Assembly: GCF_905147365.1 (NCBI RefSeq)
Contig: NC_056425.1
Span: 5,587,501-5,651,500, forward strand
DNA from: Aricia agestis
Lineage: Eukaryota > Arthropoda > Insecta > Lepidoptera > Lycaenidae
Direction: 5' to 3'
Length of the DNA stretch: 64,000 nt
The notes beneath the pieces are model-generated. The model was not told the DNA's origin. It saw nothing but the letters and a program-made list of their open reading frames with translations, and made no database searches. Position numbers and translations under genes: made by a program. Positions 42,244 to 53,000 of the stretch are shown here, in pieces (the stretch's first letter is position 1; each line of letters begins with the position of its first letter).

Positions 42244-44103
42244 ATGGATGAAAACAACTTATTCAAATAAACAAACACAAAATTAGGAGTATTGTTTCCA
42301 GACACAATGGGGGTGACGTCAATTTGCATCTTTGTTGTGGAGATAGTGGTAAATCGTTTGTATTAATTCATATTCATTATACGTCTCTATTCTCTACTTC
42401 CATATTAGATCTCTCAGATTGTGATTTGTGGGGAAAGAAAGAGAGAGTATCTACCATCTCTATCGCATGTCCTGACGTTTTTTTGTTTCCGTTAAAGTAC
42501 AATGGCTCGCCTCGTGTTTGATAGCGTTTGTAATTTAGAAGTTCTTTTTATTCGTTGCTCACATACTTGCGTACTCTTTGTACGAGCGGCAGTAGAAATA
42601 ATGAGAACAAAAAATGTTAATATTGACCTAGATTTTCCGTGAAATCAGAACAAAAAGGTCGGTACAAAAACTCTTTGGTCCATTATAGAAAACAATACCA
42701 AACAGAATTCTTATAAGAACTTCGGCAGCAAAACATAAGGAAATAACGTTAGCGCCATACTGTGTAAAAACAATATTATGGTATGGTCGTTAAACTGTCC
42801 CTCTCCCGCAAGGCGGCGCCATGATACCCCGTCTCCCGAACCGAACGCACGCACGTGCGTACTGTCTCCCATCTGCAGACTAAAACGTACCTTATTCCGA
42901 TCCTACAAAGTCCTCATTCACTCGGAACCTATCATCGGCGTTCGATAAAACAGTTGTATACTCTATTGCGTCATTCATAAGTTCGTTTTCTCAATTACTG
43001 GCCACAACAGAATGCATTGAAGTCTGAACTTTTGTCGTTTGATTAGCGGTTATCGGTGTACGAGCCCGACCGATTTTTATCTCCGTGCTTGATTTTTCAA
43101 ATGATTCACTTTTAAAGCATTCACAAAGTTCCCAGTACTCATTATTTGGTTTCATTACAAGCTTTAGAAGACGCCTTTTAAGTACGTTTATTGATTCTAC
43201 TTCTATTCACTCTTATTTCCTTTTTTGATGTTGACTGCATTTTTACTCATACTTTACTCATTTTAGCCGTTTAGTCTCTAATGTAGAATACTTAATTTAG
43301 CATCTCGTGCATCATCCCAGCCGGATGCACTTAAAGCTGTAAGTACCGTGACTCACAGCACACATTTTAAACCATTAGCTAGAGCAGTCACAACCTTCTG
43401 AACATAAATATGTCTTATACACAAAAATGTAATCTCCATTTTACCGTTTGTGTAAACCAATAAATTCACTCACAAAAAACGCTTGTTAAACTCGAATCCC
43501 CTTTAAGTCGTAACTCTAAAGGAGTGAAATATAATTTAAACTTCATTACCGAAATGAGCCCCCATCGACTTGAGTTAATAAATTGTGCAGGAGAGTCCAA
43601 TCATAAACATAGTATTATGCACCCTAGCCGCAACAGCACCCCTGGGACTACGACAATTCTTTGACGAATGACCCAATAAATACTCAGAGGCAAAACGCGT
43701 CACGTACGTTGGAGCATTATTCGTAAATTTATTTCTTCTTCAGGTAACGTTTTTTATGGCCCACTTAAGCGTTCCTTAATCCGACCAGTTATAAAAGGGA
43801 GTGTAAACGTAATGCAATATCATAAACCGTTTCAAAGTGTACCGGCCAGCACCTGTAAGTTTACCCCATAAATCTCTATTTGAAGCAATTCCGAAATTTA
43901 TGTTCACTTTACAGTTTAAATGAGGTTCTTGTTATGTCCTCAGTTTTTACTCGTGTTAAGATTAAAGTTTTTCGGTTTTTATTTATGTGACTTAAGTTTT
44001 GTGTCGTGTTTGCATCGTCTTATTCAAACACGACTAACACAACAAGATCACAAAACTTTACTCTCGTAGCTTTACTTATACTTATTTATGAGGTAAACAT
44101 ATA
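42244..44103. other. Intronic DNA with a GC-richer patch
   Basis: GC-rich sequence at about 42796-42890 (CAAGGCGGCGCCATGATACC, then CGCACGCACGTGCGT) stands out but shows no exon. The rest is AT-rich with nothing recognised. Confidence 0.35.
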
Positions 44104-44249
44104 CCCTCTTATTAATAAACGCCCTATAAGCTTTGAATAGTTATACAGTGTTTTGTCTTCTTCAATCCAATTAAAAATTTCACTTGTGTGACAGGAACAA
44201 AACACTATATAACTATTCAAAGCTTATACAACGTTTATTAATAAGAGGG
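44104..44249. mobile_element. MITE (CCCTCTTATTAATAAACG), copy 2
   Basis: CCCTCTTATTAATAAACG and its inverse CGTTTATTAATAAGAGGG are the ends. The interior is nearly identical to 33563-33705. Confidence 0.75.
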
Positions 44250-44550
44250 TTAGTCTATTTGGAAATTTTAGAATTTTAAACATATTCATAAACAACGCAT
44301 GAATAATGCAATCTTTATGTATTGTTATTATACGTTCACATTTCGCTACTTGTTTTGTTTGTGTTGTCTATTCTACATCCGAGTGCAATGAGTATTATCA
44401 CTATGCTGTTATATATTTTGTATTTTACTTTGTAGATCAAAAAAAAAATTCCTGTGATAAAAAAAGATCTACATAAAAAAATGTAATCACAAAAAACAAT
44501 TACAATACTTATATCCTATCTATGTTGGTGTTGCCTCTAGCATAATATAT
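44250..44550. other. Intronic DNA
   Basis: Nothing recognised. Confidence 0.35.
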
Positions 44551-44712
44551 TACTAGCTATTTGACCGAGCTTTGCTCGGTATTCGATAAAACACGAATAA
44601 AATTACATTTTCTAAAAATGATTACTAGCTAGATCGATTTATCGCCCCCGAAACCCCCTATATACTAAATTTCATGAAAATCGTTGGAGCCGCTTCCGAG
44701 ATTCCAATTATA
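44551..44712 (+). repeat. Interspersed repeat family V
   Basis: ACTAGCTATTTGACCGAGCT then the palindrome CGAGCTTTGCTCG and GTATTCGATAAAACACGAAT; opposite orientation to 6886-7012. Confidence 0.55.
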
Positions 44713-44720
44713 CATATATA

Positions 44721-44894
44721 TACAGTGTGTAACAAAAATAAGTGATAATACTTTAGGGTGTATACGTGTTCCTTGTAGAGAGTTAAATGTGAAAGTAGCA
44801 GCTCTGAAAGGCGAATATTTTTTTTCACTTTTGTATGGGCAAGGGACACGTACACACCCTAAAGTATTATTGCTTATTTTTGTTACACACTGTA
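44721..44894. mobile_element. MITE (ACAGTGTGTAACAAAAATAAG)
   Basis: ACAGTGTGTAACAAAAATAA at the left and TTATTTTTGTTACACACTGT at the right are perfect inverses. Inner arms ATAATACTTTAGGGTGT / ACACCCTAAAGTATTAT extend the pairing. It is about 172 bp, flanked by TATA-like sequence. Confidence 0.75.
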
Positions 44895-45409
44895 TACAAG
44901 AATTGCTCGTTTAAAGATAATACTTGTATGTGAATGTATATTGTACAGCAAACAAAAAGCACCAGCAAAATATTGTAAACAAAAAGTTATGTTCGATGTT
45001 TGACAACGTTTCTGTCAATATTCTGATACAGCGAGTCGGATTTTTTTCACTGTGCATGCTAGCAGCGCCCTCTGCTCCTTTGCGTAATATTCTCTATATT
45101 ATAATGCCATTATATTCAGCTTTCTTTACTTACAGATCAAAATGAACCTGAGTATAATGAGTCATATCTCGGGAGCATCGAGCTCAATCCCACCCACAGA
45201 ACCGGTCGAAACAATACTTTACGATGCCACGATACAATATACACTATTATCTCCAACGTAAACTTACATAATGACATAGTGTGGGCTGGTTTCACCATTA
45301 AACGTGTTATCAGCACTTATGATTTAAATGTGAAGCTTTTGACATACCTAAACCCCATACAATTTCTTTATGTCTTCATTAAACACTATTTAAGTAACCA
45401 AATAAAAAT
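44895..45409. other. Intronic DNA
   Basis: Nothing recognised. Confidence 0.35.
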
Positions 45410-45846
45410 CGGCCATGTGCGAGTCGGACTCGCGCACGAAGGGTTCCGTACCGATACAGAGCAAAAATAGACTAAAAATTGTGTTTTTTGTATGGGAGCC
45501 CCCCTTAAATTGTTATTTTATTTTAATATTATTATTATTAAATATTAAAGTCCACATATAACAAAAGAATGTGTAAAAAATTCAAGTGCCTACCTCTTGG
45601 CTCTTGCCATTATTGATAAAGAGAAAAAGGCAGGAAAAATCACGTTTGTTGTCCCCCCCTAAAATATTAATTTCATTTTGTTTCCAGTATTTTTTGTTAT
45701 AGCGGCAACAGATATACATAATCTGTGAAAATTTCAGATGTCTAGCTATAGCGGTTCTTGAGATACAGCTTGGAGACAGACAGACGGACAGACAACGAAG
45801 TCTTAGTGATATTTTCCCATTCTTATCCTTTGGGTACGGAACCCTA
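45410..45846 (+). mobile_element. Repeat family E, second copy
   Basis: CGGCCATGTGCGAGTCGGAC leads into AGGGTTCCGTACCG; the right end is GGGTACGGAACCCT. It is similar in length and layout to 30603-31030. Confidence 0.65.
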
Positions 45847-46046
45847 AAAACACACGAGAAATTTAATCAAGCTAAGTGTCCAAGAACATTTAACCTCTTA
45901 ATCTTTTGGTGGTGGGCCTCATGTAGACGTTATAAAAGTGTTAACTTTGTTAACCTATTTAAAATAAAAAAAATTATTTTGCGTAAGCTGAGATGATAAT
46001 AAATGTGATAAAATTTATTATTGAATCATCATCATCATCATATCAG

Positions 46047-46138
46047 CCTATAGTCGTCCTAGGTGGGACGACGATCTCCGCATTAGTTGCAGGCCCATGT
46101 TGGATGCGAGTAGCAGGAGATCGGTCATCTTGGCGTTC

Positions 46139-46172
<34 letters not shown>

Positions 46173-46187
46173 GACGACTATAGGCTA
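46047..46187. mobile_element. Hairpin element with an internal (GA)n run
   Basis: AGCCTATAGTCGTCC at about 46048-46062 is the inverse of GGACGACTATAGGCT at about 46172-46186. Between them lie GGTGGGACGACGATCTCCGC and a 14-unit GA run at 46141-46169. CATCATCATCATCA precedes it. Confidence 0.6.
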
Positions 46188-48391
46188 TTATTGAATATAG
46201 GGTGCAATTTAATAAAAGACAATGTATTTAAGAACGAATACAGACAAAGCATACAAATTACAATGCACAAGAATGGTAAAATGTAAAAAAATATTAATAA
46301 TATTACCTATGTGTTATGACTTAAGATGCAGCTTATTTAGGAAAACGCTATTACAAAAAAAAATCTTGTTACTATTATATACGATAAACTTTTTATTATA
46401 ATATTATGCATGTCAGACATCTTTTACCATAATTTAGTGGATGCAGTTTCTGCGGATTAATTTTAGAAAGTGGTTCCGTCGGGATTGTTTCAAAATGTAT
46501 ACAAAAATCGTATAATCAAAACCAACTTACAAACTACTTAAGATAAAGCAATCGTTGGCTTAGTTTCAATTATGAACTCTTCGACCTCTAGTATTACTGT
46601 CGTCTCTTTTACCGATAACATTTATGATTTACTCGCAGCGATCTATCGCCGTTATCTAGAACACGAAACTGGACCTGGGAGACTAATAACTAATGTCCTC
46701 TGAACAGCTTATTACCATTACTTCGAAGTTATCGTGGAACAAACGAACATAAATTCTGAGGCTGACGAGAGAGAACTTTGTAGTTCTACGGAATTTTATT
46801 TGCATTTTCTCTTTATATTTTATTAAATATAGAAAGAAGGGTTTTATTAACTCATCACTCAAGACGTCTAGTCTTGATCTCAATGAACCCATCATCATCA
46901 TGAAACCCATCATAAATGTAAACAATTATTTGATCGGTTAGTAAGTAAATAATTAAAGAAATGTGTAACTTCACACAATAGGATATTGATTTTATAAGTT
47001 CGATATCTCCGTTCATGCAAATAATATTCACATCCCCAAAAATTAACACGAGACCCAATCCCCAAATCAATGATGCATATTATTTTGAAATAAATAAAAC
47101 AATTAGTTTTGTTTCCGATTAGGTTACAAAATAACTCTTTCTGGAAAGTCTCTGATGATTTTGGTATAATCCAACTGTCACCTGTAAGAGTTACAAATAA
47201 TCCCACTAACTTTTCCATTTACAGTAGTAGTTTAATTAAATTAAGTGAAGTTACAAAATTCTGGTGTCCCACTTTCATATCGCACTGACGGACATAACAT
47301 TAAATAAATTGTGATGTTTCTACCGCATCTGGGCCGAGTTCATAATTACAATTATGTTTCGTAATTAGATTTTGAGAAAACTATAGAAGTTGGAGTTGAG
47401 AATGCAATAATGTTTATTGAACTCCATTTCCATATGAAGGTTATGCCTGGAATAAATACTATACTGAAAATTTGCTACGGTTAACCTTATTTTTTGCCCT
47501 TGTCTGATCTGTAAAATGGCCAGATAATAGATATTCAAGGATTCTTATTGATTAAGAACATAATAAACATAAGTCTTGATAAAACCATTTTACAAATTAT
47601 TAATCGAAATATTTTGTAGAAATTACGAATGACGAAAATTAAAGAATAAATAAACATTAGAAAAGCTTTCAAAATGTAGTTCAATGCGATAAACTTTTAC
47701 AATGTACATTTAGTACTTACATATTACAAACACAGAATATAACCTTCATTCATTTAATTGGTAAAACACCAAAACACAAACGAACTGTAAAAATAAACGA
47801 ACTAATGAAATTTATACGAACTGTGGAAGGGCTTAGCTTAATCCATTTTCCGAAACCTTTATAACAACAAAGTTCGCTATCAGAATGACTGAATTTTTGA
47901 ACTGTTACATTCTAATTAATTCGGAAACCCCCTGGGGCTATGACACTTAATTATTCATTGAGACACGAACTGAAGTCTGGCATTTTAGTTTTAATTAACA
48001 CACAATAAAGTTACTTAATGAAATTTAGTGTTTTATTACGAAACGGGATTTGATATAATCGATATCATTATCAGATTAATCAACATTCTAGATTCTTATT
48101 TTAGATCATTTACTTAGTTTTTTCTTAAGTTTTCTATTGTATTGTTTGCTACATTCCAAGATGTTTATTTAAGTCAACTACATCAGTGTTTATATTTATC
48201 TATATTGACTTTGCTGAGTTTAAAATACAAGTTTGAATGGTATTTGATATGTTGCATAGAACCAGTGTCTAACAGTACCTGCGACGCCATTGCAATTTCA
48301 TATCGGATTACAATATCTATAAACTAGCAGCCGTTCTTGTTATAAATGAGTACAATAAAACTTAAGATTATTGATGTTCCCTTATATCTTA
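46188..48391. other. Unique-looking intronic DNA
   Basis: About 2.2 kb of AT-rich DNA with no repeat or exon recognised. Confidence 0.4.
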
Positions 48392-48691
48392 CTAGCTGTC
48401 CCGGAAAACGTTTCTTTGCCATATAAAGTATTTCGCCCATACTTATTTTATTGAAGTGACTAAATAAGTATGTCACCATGGTAACGTCCATCGCTATCCC
48501 GTCTCACAAACAATGATCGCCGTCAGTCTCGAGTTGTAATAATTTACTATTATTTATTCAACAAATGAACTTATCAATATAAAAAGCACCCAGTAGCCGA
48601 TTCTCAGGACATATAAAATTTGGTTAAAATCAGTAAAGCCGTTTCGGAGGAGTACACGGCTTAACATTGTGACACGGGAATTTTATATATA
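48392..48691 (+). repeat. Repeat family D, uninterrupted
   Basis: From ACTAGCTGTCCCGGAAAACG to GTGACACGGGAATTTTATAT. Confidence 0.65.
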
Positions 48692-49323
48692 GGAGATAAG
48701 AAGATAGAGCGGCAAAACAATTATAATAATCGTCAGCATTATATTTTAGGCGATTGCACAAAAAAATGGGGTTTGTAAGTTAAATGTCTGTCTCTTTATA
48801 TATCTATCCGTGTAAATTATTATTTACTTTTACCATGTATACCTCTGGAACATTGTGAATCAGAACTTGAACAAAAAAACAAACCAGTGGAATATAATGT
48901 TCATATTTTATGAGACGGCAAAATTCAAAAACAGAATTCAACAAAGCTGTTAGCAGAAATATAATTCCAACCCTTTATTTGAGGCCTAAATAAAAATACC
49001 AACCCTTAATCCCCATGGCCTTTGATCGTGCGTATATTAAACCTCAATGTGCGGTCAATCAGACCCTGACTTTGGAAACGGATCCTGTTACGTAGGTGTT
49101 GACTCGGACATCAAATAGACACTATGCTTGAGTAATCAAGCTGCGACAACCCTATACTTTATTATATTGACACACCTAATTTATATATTAGTCGATATTG
49201 ATTCGAAGTAAATTACAATTATCACTTTAGGGCAAGATATTATCTGGTAACAATGGTAATTCCATTAATTTTAGGTTTTCGTCTTATCATTTTCTATTGT
49301 CACATAAGAGCTTTATTTCTATT
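48692..49323. other. Intronic DNA left of the BEL element
   Basis: Nothing recognised. Confidence 0.35.
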
Positions 49324-49328
49324 GAGTA
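49324..49328. repeat. BEL target-site duplication, left (GAGTA)
   Basis: GAGTA, identical to 56841-56845. Five bases is the usual duplication size for BEL/Pao integrases. Confidence 0.9.
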
Positions 49329-49972
49329 TGTTGGCGACACGACAAACTCGGCGGGGCCGTGGTCGCCGGGTGGCAGAGCAGTGGACTGTATCTTGAAGGG
49401 TGAAGGATGCCGGATGGAAGATTCCTGGAGAAGGAGGTGCAGGAGACGAGAAGGAAACACAGGAGTGAACTTGGTACTGCTTGGAGCGGAGTGTGGTGGA
49501 GCAGGGCTTACGCATGCATCTGCTTGGCTTGTCGGAAGTGAATGTGTATGCACCGAGAAAGTGCGTGTTTATATATGAAATTTGTACCGTTAGAGCCCGT
49601 GGGGTTCTATCGGTTGTTGTCGAACGAATGCAGTCCGTTTATTGAAATATAACATTTTACACATAATATGACATCAAATGGGATTCTTATAAGCTAATAC
49701 AATGGTAAACAAACATTCTTATAAGATAAATAAACAATAAAATGTGTAAAACAAAGCCATGTAAAAAAGAGACAACAATAGTTCGAGTGCAACTATGCAA
49801 GAAAGAGACAGCAATAACAATTGTGTGAAACACACTACATTCCCGTGCGAAAGGGACAGCAATATTATAAAAATGAGACACAAGATAAACATTTTCCAAT
49901 AGGAATTACTAATATGAAATCTTAAATCTAAGTGTAAACAAAAGAGGGAATAAAACTAAGCTATTATTTACA
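49329..49972 (-). repeat. BEL 3' LTR
   Basis: It has TG...CA ends and matches 56197-56840 with no difference seen. A TATATAAA on the minus strand at 49568-49575 is a candidate core promoter. An AATAAA on the minus strand lies at 49638-49643, which is upstream of that TATA, so its role as poly-A signal is uncertain. Confidence 0.95.
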
Positions 49973-49988
49973 GTCTCCCCCTCGTGCG
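49973..49988 (-). other. Polypurine tract
   Basis: On the minus strand, CACGAGGGGGAGAC directly precedes the 3' LTR (TGTAAATAATAG). A G-rich purine run at this position is where plus-strand DNA synthesis is primed in LTR elements. Confidence 0.8.
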
Positions 49989-50004
49989 CAAGCACCGAAA
50001 CGTT

Positions 50005-53000
50005 TTATTCCTGGCTGCTTACGAGAATCAGACGAGAGGCTGGGCGACGAATTAGTCCGGCGGCTGTACGGACTTCTGCTACTCTAACCCGCCCGTCTGG
50101 ACCTGGGAAAGTCTTTATTATTTCACCTCTAGGCCATATTCCACGGGGCATCGTTCTATCACATATTATAACGATGTCTCCGGGGTTGAGGTTGCTGTGC
50201 TGCGGGTTGCCGAGCCGAGGCATCAATTGGGGTTTGTACTCTGCTACCCATCGAGCCCAGAACGCTTCGGCCAACTTTTGCGCAGCTTTCCACGAGCGAC
50301 TGTCTGCTGTGTAGTCTTTATACGAGCCGAAAGGTATCATCCCGCTTGACCTCCCAATTAGAAAGTGATTTGGGGTCAGTGATTCCTCGTTTAGATCAGG
50401 ATTTACTGGTGTTAACGGTCTCGTATTTATGACATGTTCTGCTTCCAGCAACAGCGTATGCAATACTTCATCTGGGGGCGTCTTTTCAGTTAAGGTGACT
50501 CGTAATGCCGCCTTCACAGATCTCACTAATCTCTCCCAGGCGCCGCCCATGTTCGGGGCCCCAGGGGGTATTCTTTTCCAAATTATCTGTTTTCCGGAGG
50601 CGAAGACCTTCATCGCGTCGTCATTTTGCTGAAGAGCTTCCGTCACTTCTTTCTCGGCGCCCACGAAGTTGGTTCCGTTGTCGCTATATATGACCGTCGG
50701 AGTGCCACGGCGGGACATCATTCGGCGCAAGCTCATGATCATGGAGGATGCAGATAGGGAAGGCACCAGCTCCAGATGCACGGCCCGAGTGGTGAGGCAC
50801 GTGTAAAGTGCGCCCCACCGCTTCTCGTGTCTTCGCCCGATCGTGACTTGCATTGGGCCAAAATAGTCAACCGCCAAGGCTGTGAACGGCGGCTGATTGT
50901 GGGCCAGTCTTTCAGGAGGTAAGTCACCCAGAGGAATTTTAGAGGGAGTTCCCCTGTAGGTTCTACACCATTGACACTTGTTGCATATATAGCGAAGGAT
51001 GCTGCGTAGTCCAATTATGTGGTAGCGCTGTCGGAGCTCGTTCATCACGGTTTGGTGATTGCCGTGGTTAAATACTGCGTGCGTGTGATGCACTAACAGT
51101 CGGGTAAATTCTTCCTTCGCATGTAGGACAGGCAGATTATATTCTTCCTTAACTCTGCTATCGAGGTATAATATCCCGCTGCGGTCGAGTTTCACAGCAA
51201 GTTTGTGAAAGGGGGACCTCTTCGGAGGTCGTTGCCCAGCCTCTATCGTCTTTATATCGTCCGCGAACGAGATGTTCTGACTCCTCTTGATAAGCAGTAA
51301 TTCTGCTAGTCTGATGTGATCAGGAGAGATTTCCGTATTTACTTTTCTCTTGAGCAATTTGGCTTTAAATGCCTCAGCCGAGAGCAAGACGGTGGCAGCA
51401 GCGCGTACCAGGCGCTTATACTTCGAAAACCTTTCAACTTTAGGCAAGTAATCGTTATTTACATGATCTACACAGACGTGAACCTGCTTAATTATTCTCT
51501 CCTCCCCTGAAGGGGGTAAGGGAGCCGCGGTCCGCTTTTCGCACGGCCATGTCGCGGGGTCGTCTAAAATAAAGCTAGGTCCTGTAAACCATCTGTGTGT
51601 CGAACTAAAATTCACCGGAATGCCCTTGGTAGCGTCGTCCGCGACGTTGTCGGCGCTCGGCACCCATCGCCAGTCGGCCGGGGTCGTTGTACTTTCGATC
51701 TCGGCTAGCCGGTGCGCGACAAACGACTTGAAAGTACGCGGATCGGATCTAATCCAAGCTAATACCGTTTTTGAATCCGACCAGTAATACGACTTTGTAA
51801 TTTTGTAGTCAGATTCCCGTTTTACTGACTCTGCTAAGCGGGAACCAAGAACCGCGGCTTGCAACTCTAATCGCGGTATCGAAATTGGTTTCAACGGCGC
51901 TACTTTCGCCTTTCCCGTAACTAATCTAGCCGTCTTTGTGTTATTATTCATGCTAACGAAATAAACTGCGGCCGAATAAACTTTTTCGCTAGCATCGCAA
52001 AATATGTGTAACTCCCCCTCGCCAGAGGGCGGGGCAGGTACGTATCTTTCTATTTCGAAAGTCCTCAGCAAGTTTAAATTATTAATAAACGACATCCACG
52101 TAATGTGGTGTTCCTTAGTTATAGGATCGTCCCAACCTACGCCACTACGCCATATTTCCTGAATGAGGCACTTACCTACCATAGTTACCGGCGAAACTAA
52201 TCCTAACGGGTCGAAAACCGACATGACGGCGCTAGTGACTTGCCTCTTGGTGGGTAAAATTTCCCCTGAAATTACATTAGATGGCGTGTTTCTGAGATTC
52301 ACGTTAAATCCTAGAGTGTCGCGAGCGTGGTTCCAAATGAGACCTAAAGTCCTCTCTGTATCGCTTTTTCCTAAAGTCGTCGCGCCGCTAATTCGCTTAT
52401 CGGAAACGTCTTTTATTACTTCGGGCACATTCGACGCCCAACCGCGTAACTCGAACGAAGCGCCTAAGTTAATCCTATACATGGCATTGACCGCTTGCCT
52501 GGCTTCGTCCGCGTCGTCGAATGAGTCTAAGTAATCGTCTATATAAAAGTTCCGTTCCGCAGCTTTAGCTACCTTCGGGTACTCTGAACTAAAGTTTTGC
52601 GCGTTTTTATTTTTAACATGAATGGCCACGCACGGCGATGAGGCCGCCCCAAAAATAAGCGAGGTCATACGGTATTCTCGCGGGGGGATGTTTCTATCGT
52701 CGCCTCGCCACAGAAACCGAAGGCTGTCGCGATCTGACTCAATCACTTTTATTTGTAAGAACATCTCTTTGATGTCCGCTACTACTGCTATTTTTCCTTC
52801 GCGGAACCTAACTAAAACGCCGAAAAGCGACTGCAATAAGTCGGGCCCGGTTAGTAGCGCATCATTCAAACATTTTCCCCCACATTTAGCCGCAGCGTCA
52901 AAAACCAGTCGCACCTTACCTTTTTGGGGATGAACCACTGAAAAATGAGGTAAGTACCAGGTGCGAGGTGATGTGGCTGGGGTGCTCACTAGTTCTGCGT

